Origin: Cytophaga aurantiaca DSM 3654
GTDB lineage: Bacteria; Bacteroidota; Bacteroidia; Cytophagales; Cytophagaceae
Direction of reading: 5' to 3'
DNA: 61,205 bases
Assembly: GCF_000379725.1 (NCBI RefSeq)
Contig: NZ_KB903627.1
Coordinates: forward strand, 1 to 61,205
Under the pieces are notes generated by a model. The model did not search any database. It was not told the DNA's origin and saw only the letters and a list, made by a program, of their open reading frames with translations. Made by a program: the position numbers and the translations under genes. Position 1 is the stretch's first letter. Each line of letters begins with the position of its first letter. Positions 24,374 to 34,424 of the stretch are shown here, piece after piece.

Positions 24374-24599
24374 AAATAAAACTTTTCTTATTTAATGTTT
24401 ACACTGCAAAGTAAATAAATCTTTTTTACTTATCTTACTAAAATATAAAATAATTTAATTCAACTATAGTTATACAACTGAATATCAATTAAATAATTTA
24501 TAACAAAAATAGAATAATGCAATTAATTCTTAATTTTAACACCTCTATCCATGAATATAAATAAATTAGTATTTTTACAATAATATTCAAAATAGATTT

Positions 24600-26153
24600 A
24601 TGTCAGATAATAAAAAGTCCTTTACTGAAGAAATTCAGACTAAATATGCCACAAAAGGTGATTTTATACTTTTAGGAAATGCCATTCTTAATGGAGAATC
24701 TGTTGAAAATACTCCGATCAAGCTTCCTCTAAAAATGTTGAATCGCCATGGTATGATTGCAGGAGCTACAGGTACAGGCAAAACTAAGACTCTCCAAACA
24801 ATTGCAGAGTCTTTATCTCTAAAAGGGGTACCTACTCTTTTAATGGATATCAAAGGCGACTTAAGTGGCATTGCAGCACCAGGCACATCGAATGATAAGA
24901 TTGTAGAGCGTCAGGCTAAAATTGGAGCCCCTTATGAACCTCAGGCTTTCCCTACAGAATTGTTCAGTCTATCAAAAGAAAAAGGTGTACGACTTCGTGC
25001 AACGGTTTCAGAATTCGGTCCGGTGTTGTTCTCAAAAATATTAGGATTGAATGATACACAAAGCGGCATCGTATCTCTTATTTTTAAATTCTGTGACGAT
25101 GAACGTTTACCTTTATTAGACTTAGAAGATTTCAAACGCTTAATTCAATATATTACGAACGAAGGTAAAGTCCGAGTTGAAAAAGAATACGGTAAAATAT
25201 CTTCAACATCTACTTCAACAATCCTTAGAAAAGTAATTGAACTTGAACAACAAGGAGCTGATTTATTCTTTGGTGAATATTCGTTTGAAGTTGAAGATTT
25301 GTTACGGAAAGATGCTTCGGGTAAGGGCTATGTATCTATTATGAAAGTAACGGACATACAAGATCGACCAAAATTATTCTCAACGTTTATGTTGAGTTTG
25401 CTTTCCGAAATTTACAGTACATTCCCTGAAGTAGGCGATCTTGAAAAACCGAAGTTGGTAATCTTTATTGATGAATCGCATTTAATCTTTAATGAAGCTT
25501 CAGAAGCATTACTCAATCAGATTGAGACAATTATAAAACTTATACGATCTAAAGGTGTAGGTATATTTTTCTGCACACAAAATCCAATGGATATCCCTGC
25601 ATCTATCTTGGGACAGCTTGGACTTAAAGTACAGCATGCACTAAGAGCATTTACTGCAGTAGACCGCAAGCAAATAAAATTAACAGCAGCAAATTATCCG
25701 CTTACTGAATTCTACGACACAGAAACGCTGTTAACCTCTATGGGTATTGGTGAAGCAGCAATCACCGTATTAACTGAAAAAGGAACGCCTGCACCACTTG
25801 CGCATACATTGCTTTGTGCACCTCGTTCAAGAATGGACATTTTGACTGATAGTGAAATAGATCAAATTATTTCAAGTTCTTCTTTAACTAAAAAATACAA
25901 TCAGGAAGTTGATCGTAAGAGTGCGTATGAAATTCTAAATGAAAAGTACGCGGTTAAAGAATCTGAAAATGAAGAACAAGAGGAAGAAGAAAAAACAACA
26001 CGAAAATCTACCCGTGAAGAAAAAAGTACTTTTGAAGAAGCGATCAATAGTCCGATTGCAAAACAGGTTGGCCGTACATTAGTAAAAGAAATTATGCGTG
26101 GAATCCTTGGGGTATTGGGTGTATCTGCAACACAACGTAAAAGAAGACGATAA
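24600..26153 (+). CDS. YjgR-type (DUF853) HerA-like ATPase
   Basis: A 517-residue P-loop ATPase of the HerA/FtsK superfamily, close to E. coli YjgR (DUF853). Walker A GATGTGKT at 55-62 is followed by TLLMDIKGDLSGIA, the Walker B region is KLVIFIDESHLIFNEAS, and the sensor region contains GVGIFFCTQNPMDIPASILG. Near the C-terminus a charged linker (EEQEEEEKTTRKS) precedes a hydrophobic segment and an RKRRR tail. Its stop is immediately followed by the ATG of the next gene, so the two are co-translated. The cellular role of YjgR is not settled. Confidence 0.9.
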   Translation: MSDNKKSFTEEIQTKYATKGDFILLGNAILNGESVENTPIKLPLKMLNRHGMIAGATGTGKTKTLQTIAESLSLKGVPTLLMDIKGDLSGIAAPGTSNDKIVERQAKIGAPYEPQAFPTELFSLSKEKGVRLRATVSEFGPVLFSKILGLNDTQSGIVSLIFKFCDDERLPLLDLEDFKRLIQYITNEGKVRVEKEYGKISSTSTSTILRKVIELEQQGADLFFGEYSFEVEDLLRKDASGKGYVSIMKVTDIQDRPKLFSTFMLSLLSEIYSTFPEVGDLEKPKLVIFIDESHLIFNEASEALLNQIETIIKLIRSKGVGIFFCTQNPMDIPASILGQLGLKVQHALRAFTAVDRKQIKLTAANYPLTEFYDTETLLTSMGIGEAAITVLTEKGTPAPLAHTLLCAPRSRMDILTDSEIDQIISSSSLTKKYNQEVDRKSAYEILNEKYAVKESENEEQEEEEKTTRKSTREEKSTFEEAINSPIAKQVGRTLVKEIMRGILGVLGVSATQRKRRR

Positions 26154-27368
26154 ATGAATGTTGTTGTTATTGGTGGAGGTGCGGCTGGTTTTTTTAGTGC
26201 AATAACATGCGCGGCAACAAACAAAAAAACAAAGGTAACGATCGTTGAAAAAACAGATAAATTATTAGCAAAGGTCCGTATATCCGGTGGAGGCAGATGC
26301 AATGTAACAAATGCATGTGCCTCTATTGAAGAATTTGCATCCAATTATCCCCGCGGTCGTGAATTATTAATTGAAGCATTCAAGGTGTTTAATAACAAAG
26401 ATACCATTGAATGGTTTAAGAAAAGAAACGTCAAATTAAAGACGGAAGCCGATGGTCGCATGTTTCCAATTACAGATAATTCGCAAACAATCATTGATTG
26501 TTTAATGCATGAAGCTGCTAAACTTAATATTGATATTAAAACAAAACATCCTGTTGAGTCTATTGAAAAAAAAGGGGGCAAGTTTCACATCCTTTCTTCA
26601 AACAGCAAAGAGATCGTAGCTGATCGGGTTATCATAGCCAGCGGCGGTTATCCGCAACTTTACCAATATGATTGGTTAAAGAAAATGGGCTTGACAATTG
26701 AAACTCCGGTGCCTTCTTTATTTACATTTAACATCCCCTCTTCTCCTCTCAAAGATCTAATGGGTATTTCGCATAATGCTGAAGTAACTATTAAGAATAC
26801 ATCTTATAAATATCAAGGTCCGCTTTTAATTACACATTGGGGAATTAGCGGGCCTGCCGTACTAAAACTTTCTGCCTTTGCTGCGCGTGACCTCGAAGAA
26901 AAAAAATACACCTTCGATGTTCAGATCAATTGGCTCGCAGAACAACACAGTGTTACTGAAAATGCGTTAAAAGAAATTCGTGAAGCTAACGGAAAGAAGC
27001 TGGTTCGAAATGTTATTCCTTTTAATTTACCTAAACGCTTATGGGAACAGTTTTGCAATCAAGCTGAGGTAAGAGCGTTTGAAAACTGGGCTGAATTGGG
27101 AAATAAAAAATTACAATTGCTATTTTCCTATATGAAAAAATATCCTTTGTCTGCAAAAGGAAAGACCACTTTTAAAGAGGAATTTGTGACATCAGGAGGA
27201 ATTACCTTATCAAACATACATCCAGGCACGCTGGAAGCCTTATCAACAGAAGGGCTATACTTTGCAGGCGAAGCACTCAATATAGATGGAATCACAGGCG
27301 GATTTAACTTTCAAGCTGCCTGGACTACTGGATTTATATCAGGCACAAGTTGTGCTACAGCTTATTAG
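26154..27368 (+). CDS. HI0933/YhiN-type FAD-dependent oxidoreductase
   Basis: A 404-residue flavoprotein. The N-terminal dinucleotide-binding site is VVVIGGGAAGFFSAITCA, followed by the family signature ISGGGRCNVTNAC, and the C-terminal FAD motif is LNIDGITGGFNFQAAWTTG. This is the HI0933/YhiN family (annotated BaiN-like or aminoacetone oxidase); its physiological substrate is unclear. The start codon abuts the stop of the YjgR-like gene, which indicates an operon. The 3' end overlaps the convergent gene by 14 bases. Confidence 0.93.
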   Translation: MNVVVIGGGAAGFFSAITCAATNKKTKVTIVEKTDKLLAKVRISGGGRCNVTNACASIEEFASNYPRGRELLIEAFKVFNNKDTIEWFKKRNVKLKTEADGRMFPITDNSQTIIDCLMHEAAKLNIDIKTKHPVESIEKKGGKFHILSSNSKEIVADRVIIASGGYPQLYQYDWLKKMGLTIETPVPSLFTFNIPSSPLKDLMGISHNAEVTIKNTSYKYQGPLLITHWGISGPAVLKLSAFAARDLEEKKYTFDVQINWLAEQHSVTENALKEIREANGKKLVRNVIPFNLPKRLWEQFCNQAEVRAFENWAELGNKKLQLLFSYMKKYPLSAKGKTTFKEEFVTSGGITLSNIHPGTLEALSTEGLYFAGEALNIDGITGGFNFQAAWTTGFISGTSCATAY

Positions 27369-28302
27369 GTAAAATTTTAGTACGTGCCTGATAACTGTTA
27401 TATAAATTATCAATCATTAAATCCAACAAACGATCGTATCCGATATAATTCTCATACGTTAATTCTTTATTGGCATTATACTGACTGATAACTGCGTCCA
27501 CTTCCTGTTCAATGGATGCATACAATAAAAAGTCGTTGTACTGAATACCTTTTTTCATTTTAACTCCAGATGCTGGAACATTTGTTCCCATTGGATTGAA
27601 GCCATACATATTCATAGATATGTTGTTTATCACACCCAATCCCAACGTTCCATCATAGGTAATTTTATTCTCTATCAGCAATACAGCATCTACGTTTAAT
27701 ATTCGCGCGATATCTTCCAATGAATTGGCGAAATCAGCATCCAATTTATTTTTAGGTAATTTTATAAATCGAAATGAACTTGAAGAACACAAATCATAGG
27801 TAATATTTTTAGGTACATTTTTTCTGTATGTTTTTGAGTAGCGTACCTGCAACGAATCGTATGCTCGTTTTTGATCAGCAGTAAAATCAGAAGGAATGAT
27901 AATTTTTGTTCCTAATGAATCAAATTGTTTTATAACAGCCTCAATAGAATAACTACTTAAAGAAGATGCTATCTTATTGCCCCGTATAGAATCGATCCAT
28001 GAACTACCTTTCCAAAACTCCTCAACTGTTTTTTTAGTTACAACAATCTGATCATTCCATACATAAAACGATAGCAGTGCTACTTTTTTAGGAAAATTGT
28101 TCTGCGCGTTTAAATTTGGATAATTCCCTCTCCCATCAATAAATGGATAATATTGATTGATATCCGGGTTGTCATGGATTTTTTTCGTGATATATGAATC
28201 GGGATATAAGCTTAAATCTTCTAAAAAGATTTGAGCCTTAGTAGTATTCGCCAATAACATTAAAAATATAAAAGCGAATGATATATATATTAAGCGATTC
28301 AT
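27355..28302 (-). CDS. Secreted hypothetical protein
   Basis: A 315-residue protein with a signal peptide (MNRLIYISFAFIFLMLLANT to about residue 23, ending TTKAQ). The mature part contains LEDLSLYPDSYITKKIHDNP, KKVALLSFYVWNDQIVVTKK and a Tyr/Asn-rich C-terminus. It may be a periplasmic protein. No family is recognised. Its 3' end overlaps the convergent flavoprotein gene. A strong terminator separates it from the cellulase gene. Confidence 0.7.
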   Translation of the reverse strand: MNRLIYISFAFIFLMLLANTTKAQIFLEDLSLYPDSYITKKIHDNPDINQYYPFIDGRGNYPNLNAQNNFPKKVALLSFYVWNDQIVVTKKTVEEFWKGSSWIDSIRGNKIASSLSSYSIEAVIKQFDSLGTKIIIPSDFTADQKRAYDSLQVRYSKTYRKNVPKNITYDLCSSSSFRFIKLPKNKLDADFANSLEDIARILNVDAVLLIENKITYDGTLGLGVINNISMNMYGFNPMGTNVPASGVKMKKGIQYNDFLLYASIEQEVDAVISQYNANKELTYENYIGYDRLLDLMIDNLYNSYQARTKILPNKL

Positions 28303-28364
28303 AACAATACGGTTTATACCTATTGATACGAAATATAGAATTGAGTAGTTGTAGCAGGGGTAAT

Positions 28365-28391
28365 AAAAAAAGGGCTAAAAGCCCTTTTTTT
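28365..28391 (-). terminator. Terminator of the GH9 gene
   Basis: AAAAAAAGGGC, TAAAA loop, GCCCTTTTTTT. Classical U-tract on the minus strand after the cellulase stop, and also usable from the + side. Confidence 0.93.
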
Positions 28392-28413
28392 ATTACATGT
28401 TATCTTTGGTAAA

Positions 28414-30183
28414 CTATTTTTTCCCTTTAGTCGCTTCAATTGAAAGCGCAAGGAACGTAAATGGAGAGTTCCAGTTGATTGCAACTTCATTGGTAGCATA
28501 ACTACATTGTTCATCAATATATGACTTTGCAGGAACTTTAGTAGTGTATTTACCTGTACACGTACCGGCATCTTCCTGACCTGGGTTTGGTCCACCAGCC
28601 AACATACCTGGTACCGGTGCAACAACACCATCTGCTTCACTTGGTCTGTGGTGAGGATTCATTACTTGTTTCGTTCCAAAGCCAGAAACGTAGCAATATC
28701 CAGTACCATTACGGCCTAATAAATAATCTAAATTTGAAATCGCAGCAGTTAAGAAAACACCTTCGTTTGTTAACTTATACGCGTTCATTAACAACATTCC
28801 TTGATTCGCTGCAGTAGAGTTACTGCCCCAGTTGAAGTTACCATTGCTTAAACCCATAGCAACTAAGAACGCTGATTTGTTCGCTTGATACTTTTGAAGT
28901 TTATTAGCCAAATCAATGATCTTAGTTTTTACTAATTCTACTGTTGGCAGAAACTCTTCCGGTAAGTTATCTCTGTTTTGAATGATGCTGTATAAACCTA
29001 ATGTGTTTACTTTTGCCCAGTTAGGTAATTCAAATTCTGTACGAAGTGTAAATTCTATATTCGCTTGTTCAGAATATTTAGATTGATTAGTAGCAATGAA
29101 CAATTCAATAGCAGCCCACTGAAATTCATCACTCACATTACCATCATCATATGCACCTGTATTAATATCAGGATTGAATTTTTGATTCATTACACCCTGA
29201 TTATAAGTAACACTTTTGTTTTTCTTAGACCAATCGTATGCAGCAATACTTGCAGCCAAACATTTATCAGCAAATGCTCTGTCTGTTTTTTTGTACACTC
29301 TGTATGCTACAGCCATAACTGCCGCGAAGTCTAATGAAGCAGCAGTTGTTTTCATGATTACATATCTACCATTTTTAGCATCTGCAGGCATAACAGAACC
29401 GTCGAAATTGGTATTAGTTAATTTATGATATACACCACCATCTTGATCTTGCATCGTAACCATCCAATCCAAATTCCAACGAATTTCATCCAGAATATCC
29501 GGGATATTATTCGTGTTTTCAGGAATGTTTAATTTCAATGTATCAAAGAATTTTGGATACTGTTCGTATAAAGCCATTAATGTATATGTACTGATACCGG
29601 AGTTTACAATGTATTTATTGTAATCACCTGCATCATACCAACCTTTAGATGAGTTGATCTTCGTTCCTTCCGGACGAGTAGCAGTAGCAGCAGAAGCATG
29701 AACAAGTACTTCATTGTCCGGATGGCCTGCAGGTCTTGCCCATTTACCAGCATATTGAGCAGGTAAATCAGTTGATGCACGTTGGTAATATAAAAAACCA
29801 AGAGATGCCTTACCGATTGTTAAGTTTATCTGATTCGAAATCTCAAATGGATAAGAATCTCCAACATTCGGAACACTGATATAATACTTCCCTACTTTAG
29901 TGAATTTTGAAAAATCAGCATCATTTGCAAATTCTTCTGAATATTCCCAAACACCTTTGGGTTTTAATACACCTGTAAATACAGTCTCGTTTGTTTGAGC
30001 ATTTTTTACAAAAAACTCCTTTGCAGTAGAATCTGTAACAATTGCTATTTTTTCAGATGCAGGATAAAAACCAACCTGATTTACACGGATTTTATCCGTT
30101 GTTTTTTGAGCAAACACTGCATTTGCACAGAAAAAAACGATTGATAAAAGTCCTATTGATTTGATTTTAGATAATGAAACCAT
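28414..30183 (-). CDS. GH9 endoglucanase (cellulase)
   Basis: A 589-residue enzyme hydrolysing beta-1,4-glucan. A signal peptide (to about residue 25, FCANAVFAQ) is followed by the CelD-N Ig-like domain (KIRVNQVGFYPASEKIAIVT, residues 31-118) and the (alpha/alpha)6 catalytic domain. Catalytic Asp residues lie in GWYDAGDYNKY (DAGD 184-187), the conserved His in NPHHRPSEADG, and the acid Glu566 in NEVAINWNSPF. There is no carbohydrate-binding module or T9SS sorting domain, so it is probably periplasmic or not surface-displayed. It is the last gene of the cellulose locus, separated from the rest by a hairpin. Confidence 0.95.
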   Translation of the reverse strand: MVSLSKIKSIGLLSIVFFCANAVFAQKTTDKIRVNQVGFYPASEKIAIVTDSTAKEFFVKNAQTNETVFTGVLKPKGVWEYSEEFANDADFSKFTKVGKYYISVPNVGDSYPFEISNQINLTIGKASLGFLYYQRASTDLPAQYAGKWARPAGHPDNEVLVHASAATATRPEGTKINSSKGWYDAGDYNKYIVNSGISTYTLMALYEQYPKFFDTLKLNIPENTNNIPDILDEIRWNLDWMVTMQDQDGGVYHKLTNTNFDGSVMPADAKNGRYVIMKTTAASLDFAAVMAVAYRVYKKTDRAFADKCLAASIAAYDWSKKNKSVTYNQGVMNQKFNPDINTGAYDDGNVSDEFQWAAIELFIATNQSKYSEQANIEFTLRTEFELPNWAKVNTLGLYSIIQNRDNLPEEFLPTVELVKTKIIDLANKLQKYQANKSAFLVAMGLSNGNFNWGSNSTAANQGMLLMNAYKLTNEGVFLTAAISNLDYLLGRNGTGYCYVSGFGTKQVMNPHHRPSEADGVVAPVPGMLAGGPNPGQEDAGTCTGKYTTKVPAKSYIDEQCSYATNEVAINWNSPFTFLALSIEATKGKK

Positions 30184-30232
30184 AATTTCTGGTTTAAATT
30201 AAATTGATTAATTGAATGGTGTTGTTATAAAA

Positions 30233-30273
30233 ACAAATACGATGCCTAAAAATTAGAAAGGCATCGTATTTGT
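30233..30273 (-). terminator. Hairpin between the lipoprotein genes and the GH9 gene
   Basis: ACAAATACGATGCCT and AGGCATCGTATTTGT form a 15-bp stem with an 11-base loop, followed on the minus strand by TTTTTAT. It could lower or end read-through from the upstream four-gene run into the cellulase gene. Confidence 0.8.
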
Positions 30274-30284
30274 TCTGCTTTGAA

Positions 30285-31409
30285 TTACTGATTGGTCAAT
30301 TTTTTATATTGTTCATCCGTAATTACTTCAATTTCGTCTATGAAGATTTTACCTGTAAATGGCTCTCCACCTGGGTTTACAAAGAAGATCACGTCTTTCA
30401 TTGATGAAGGATCTACCGTTTGATTGTCAGGATACGATTGCGCATACTTACCAGCATAATTATAGTAATAGTTTTTAAACTCACCAGACTCTTCGATTTT
30501 CATAACCAAAGGTTCTTTATTCGTGATATGACCATTTTTATCTTTAAAGTCCATACGCAAGTTTGGTACACCACCTTCAGCTCTTGCTTTCACACGAACA
30601 ATTTGTGCCTTTGTGAAATCCATCGGTGTGATTGCTCTACCAAATGTTTCATATCCGGGACCTACACCTGTACATTCAAGCGACATAACATCCCCTTTTT
30701 TCTCAAGGTTAAGTTTTTCGTTTGCAACCCACCAAGAATACAATTCATCCTGGAAGTCATCAACCATACCGCCATTTGTAGCCTCAACTTTAGGCATTTC
30801 ATCCGCAGATACAACTTTGATGTAGTCGATGTACAATGTACCTGTCCAGTCAGCCATACCACCATTGATGAAGATCAAGAAATCATGGATCATTTTCTCA
30901 TCAACGATCTGGTTGTCCGGCCAGGATTGTCTCCACTTGCCACCAAAATCAAAATAATAATCTTTGTATTCTTTACCTAAATGAATACGCTGTTTGGGAG
31001 AGTCCGCATTTGCATCCATTTGATTGATATCCTTCATGTGAAGGATAACAGTAGGTGGTTTTTCACCTTCAGCTCTGCAACGGATTTTAATAACCGAACA
31101 TTTAGAGAAATCCAATAAAGCTGTTTCAGTACCAAAACAGTCCCATTTAGAACCGATTGCATTACCTACTACTTTAAGCGTATCTCCAGTTCTTGACAAT
31201 TTTGTTTGGTCATTACTAACCCACCAGCTATAGATCTCGCCGTTAAATTCGTCAAGTGTACCTTTTTGAAATTGACAGGCAGGAGTTCCGATATCCGGAT
31301 CTTCTACTACCGCAATCTGGCTGTCATCATCTAATGCTTGCGACTCAAAAGTGGCGCATTGCTTAGCTGTGACTGCTAATAATATAAGTATTGAAGCTAA
31401 GAATTTCAT
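30285..31409 (-). CDS. Surface protein with two tandem carbohydrate-binding-like domains
   Basis: A 374-residue exported protein with N-terminal hydrophobic segment MKFLASILILLAVTAKQC; a Cys at 18 hints at lipid attachment. Two homologous domains follow, about residues 45-205 and 215-368. Each has a YSWWV(S/A)N start, a GDxxxxxGxGxxxxCFG / GYETFG stretch, a jelly-roll middle, then KYxxSxPDNQxVD and GxLYIDxIxVV endings. The pattern resembles beta-jelly-roll carbohydrate-binding modules. It could bind cellulose or oligosaccharide at the surface beside the cellulase, an inference from location and fold type. Confidence 0.72.
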   Translation of the reverse strand: MKFLASILILLAVTAKQCATFESQALDDDSQIAVVEDPDIGTPACQFQKGTLDEFNGEIYSWWVSNDQTKLSRTGDTLKVVGNAIGSKWDCFGTETALLDFSKCSVIKIRCRAEGEKPPTVILHMKDINQMDANADSPKQRIHLGKEYKDYYFDFGGKWRQSWPDNQIVDEKMIHDFLIFINGGMADWTGTLYIDYIKVVSADEMPKVEATNGGMVDDFQDELYSWWVANEKLNLEKKGDVMSLECTGVGPGYETFGRAITPMDFTKAQIVRVKARAEGGVPNLRMDFKDKNGHITNKEPLVMKIEESGEFKNYYYNYAGKYAQSYPDNQTVDPSSMKDVIFFVNPGGEPFTGKIFIDEIEVITDEQYKKLTNQ

Positions 31410-31430
31410 TTCTTAATATCTTTTTGTGAA

Positions 31431-32570
31431 TTATTTTTTTGGATCATAAGGAGCTCCATAAGTAAAGCAAGCAAAATCAATATCTGCTGAAACTCTATTG
31501 AATGGAGGACTTGATACCACACCAAACTGTACTCTGCAAACTTTTTGAGGTTCTAATTTTCTGTTACCAAAACCACCATTTGCAAAATCTTCAGAAGGCA
31601 ATAGATCGCTATATTTGCAAGAAAATAACTGCCAGCCTTGATGTCTGATCGGCACTTTAAATACCCACGAATCTTCAGATGAAGGGCAGAAATGATCCGG
31701 GTTGTTAACCGGAGGCCCTGGTTTGTTTGCATAATAACCACAATTTGCCATACTACTCATGTTCATGTTGTCATCTTCGTGACATTCAAAATTCAAGTTA
31801 GCGTAAGGATAATTGCCTGCAGGTAAATTATCGATCCCTCTGATATAAACATTCAAATATATTTGATTAGGATCAGTCCATGTTACCGGGAAGAAATAAC
31901 CAGCGGCAATCGCATCTTTTCTACACTGCAAACCACCTACAAAGAAACCATTTGCTTCAGCAGAAACACCTTCGATGTGCATGTATTTTATACCTTCAGG
32001 AGCTCGGATGTCAGCCGTTTGAACTTTAGAAAGCGTAGTTGCACCGATATTGAACATGTATGGGTAGTTCGAACTTCCTTCAAACGTAGAAGTATTACCT
32101 GAAGTATTGCTTACCAACATAAATGTCGGTGTAGCACTTGTATAATCTCTTCCTGCTGCCAAATTAAATGATATAGTTGCACAAGGTCCTTCTTTGCCGC
32201 TAATAATCAAATTAGCTTTGATCAATTCACCTTGTTCAAAGAAATACAAACCGTCATGATTACCAATCCAAGCTGCATTTGTTCCATCAAGAAAAGATGA
32301 TGTTCCCGAAATTGTCTTGGTAGCTTTAGACGTATGCCCTTTCAATTCAATCTTCCAGGTCACTGTTTCAGAAAATGTTGCAGTGAAATAGAATGGAAGA
32401 TTCAGAGAAAAGTCTGCATCTGGTAAATTTGTACTCAATGTACCACAAGTAAATCCGCTGCTCGCCGAAATATTCGTCGGTGCTTTCGAAGGACTATCTG
32501 CGTAGTCTCTTTTGCATGATGCAAAAGAGACTACGAGAAGTGATAATGATACTATTTTTAATATATTCAT
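31431..32570 (-). CDS. Surface lipoprotein of the cellulose locus
   Basis: A 379-residue lipoprotein: signal MNILKIVSLSLLVVSFASC with Cys19 lipidated, then KRDYADSPSKAPTNIS. The mature part is beta-rich with many Gly/Asn/Trp and looks like one or two sugar-binding beta-sandwich domains (LPFYFTATFSETVTWKIELK, then FSCKYSDLLPSEDFANGG). Cysteines occur in GLQCRKD and near DHFCPSSED. No family is recognised. It lies 21 bases from both neighbours, consistent with a single transcript. Confidence 0.72.
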   Translation of the reverse strand: MNILKIVSLSLLVVSFASCKRDYADSPSKAPTNISASSGFTCGTLSTNLPDADFSLNLPFYFTATFSETVTWKIELKGHTSKATKTISGTSSFLDGTNAAWIGNHDGLYFFEQGELIKANLIISGKEGPCATISFNLAAGRDYTSATPTFMLVSNTSGNTSTFEGSSNYPYMFNIGATTLSKVQTADIRAPEGIKYMHIEGVSAEANGFFVGGLQCRKDAIAAGYFFPVTWTDPNQIYLNVYIRGIDNLPAGNYPYANLNFECHEDDNMNMSSMANCGYYANKPGPPVNNPDHFCPSSEDSWVFKVPIRHQGWQLFSCKYSDLLPSEDFANGGFGNRKLEPQKVCRVQFGVVSSPPFNRVSADIDFACFTYGAPYDPKK

Positions 32571-32591
32571 TTTCTTAATTTTTTATTAAAA

Positions 32592-34409
32592 TTAGAATAC
32601 CATTGTGTAATTGAAGAATATCTGATTGATCTTATAGTTTCGATTAGATGCATTATCAAATTTCACGCTTTGGCTTACACCATTAACAGTGAAGTATGTA
32701 TTCTTACTGAATCTGTATCTTGCTCCGAATGAATATAGGAATTGGTTTTGATCCAAATTGAAGAAGCCTAATGCATTAATTTGATTGTATTCATCTCTTA
32801 AATAAACAATCTCATTTCCTTTAGCATTAATTGTTTTGATACCACCTAATAAATCAAGGTGTTTAACCACTTCAACTGCTAAGCCAGCATCAATCAATGT
32901 AGATTTCAAATCAACCGGTGCCGCACCAGTTCTTGTTGTTTGTTCGTAACGACCACCTAATGTTAAGACGATATTTTTTTCGTAACGAAGTAATTTATGA
33001 GCATTTAACATAACCCCACCTTTCACACCAGTGAATTTGCGTAAAGCATTGTTTGGATCACCCATTGATGTTACTTCAGTTAATAAATCCGCTATCACAT
33101 CTGCTTTAACTACTTTTTCAGAGCTACCTATTGAAGCACCAAATGTAAATCCTTTACGGTTTGCTGTTGCCTGACCGTATGGAGTAATGTTATTATACGC
33201 AGGATTGTACAACATCCATGTATTCTGTAAGTTCAGATTACGAAGATTCTGATCCGATACATAATCAAGCATAGTTGCGCCTCCCATAGTCGGAGCACCT
33301 CTTTGCGTTGTGTTATTGTCCAATTGATCAAACAATCCTAATGTATTTGTACCGTGTGGACCGCCATAACCAAAATCATTGATTCTTCTTGTTTGAGCTC
33401 CAGAACTGAAGAAATCAACTCCTACACTTCTGTAGTTCGCATATACTTTCAACAATAATGGTTTGTACTTAGCAGAAATACCTAAATCATAGAATCCATT
33501 ATCTTTGAATTTTTTGCCTGATTTAACAGTATCTTTTTCATTTACGCTGTATACATTATAAGATGTACCTACTTCACCATAGAAAGAGTAATCAATTTTA
33601 TCTGTGAAATGATTGAATTTCCAATCACCAGTAGCAACCTGATTTCGGTTTGTTGACGCTGGAGAACTTACAGTACCTTGTGCATCAAATATATAAACGT
33701 AGTTACCGCCGATCTGGATGTTTCTGCTTTGTACAATCTCTACACGACCACCCATCATATAACGATCAGGCGTTACAGAAGGAGTATATCTTCTATTTCT
33801 TGTAGCGAAGAAACGTAGACCGATTTTTTCGATGCCGCTAGTGAAACGTAAACTCGTTTCGATGTGAGCACCTTGCAAACGCCATTTGTTTCCAAAATTG
33901 AAGTTTTCGTATTCAACTACACTTCTACGTTGAGAAAGGATATCAGATTCGTATGCGTTATAGATCTCATTTGAATTGAATAAGGTATACTTACTTAATT
34001 CAAGATCAATATCACCGATCTCATATTTAACTTTCTTTCCGATAATACCATCCAAACGAAGTTGACGGAAAATGAATTGTGATCCATCACCGTAAAAACC
34101 ACCAAAGCTGTTTGACAAACGTAATGTCGCGCTAGCTCTTAATGTTTCGTTTGGTTGAGCATTTACCCCCAAATCGAAAATGGTATAACCATCTGTTGAT
34201 TTTCTTGCAGAAGTTAAATCATTAGGCTGAGGGGCAGGTAATGCATTTGGGTCTGCATTTAATACATTTCCGTTTAAGTAACTTCCTGTTACTAACGCAC
34301 GACCTAATCCGTTCCAATACACTACTTGAGCGTTTGAAACCATCATCGTACCAGCAGACATCGCTGCTAGTATTAGAACTTTTTTAGCAAATGTTCTCAT
34401 TGTTGACAT
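32592..34409 (-). CDS. Outer-membrane beta-barrel protein of the cellulose locus
   Basis: A 605-residue protein with a signal (MSTMRTFAKKVLILAAMSAG to about residue 27) and then alternating aromatic/hydrophobic strands throughout (GWxxRxxLxxxxY style). It ends NYTMVF, the terminal aromatic typical of an outer-membrane barrel. Length and architecture match an unlabelled C. hutchinsonii protein needed for cellulose use that I recall as CHU_1277, but I cannot verify identity. It is 15-21 bases from its neighbours. Confidence 0.75.
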   Translation of the reverse strand: MSTMRTFAKKVLILAAMSAGTMMVSNAQVVYWNGLGRALVTGSYLNGNVLNADPNALPAPQPNDLTSARKSTDGYTIFDLGVNAQPNETLRASATLRLSNSFGGFYGDGSQFIFRQLRLDGIIGKKVKYEIGDIDLELSKYTLFNSNEIYNAYESDILSQRRSVVEYENFNFGNKWRLQGAHIETSLRFTSGIEKIGLRFFATRNRRYTPSVTPDRYMMGGRVEIVQSRNIQIGGNYVYIFDAQGTVSSPASTNRNQVATGDWKFNHFTDKIDYSFYGEVGTSYNVYSVNEKDTVKSGKKFKDNGFYDLGISAKYKPLLLKVYANYRSVGVDFFSSGAQTRRINDFGYGGPHGTNTLGLFDQLDNNTTQRGAPTMGGATMLDYVSDQNLRNLNLQNTWMLYNPAYNNITPYGQATANRKGFTFGASIGSSEKVVKADVIADLLTEVTSMGDPNNALRKFTGVKGGVMLNAHKLLRYEKNIVLTLGGRYEQTTRTGAAPVDLKSTLIDAGLAVEVVKHLDLLGGIKTINAKGNEIVYLRDEYNQINALGFFNLDQNQFLYSFGARYRFSKNTYFTVNGVSQSVKFDNASNRNYKINQIFFNYTMVF

Positions 34410-34424
34410 CTATACTAATATATT

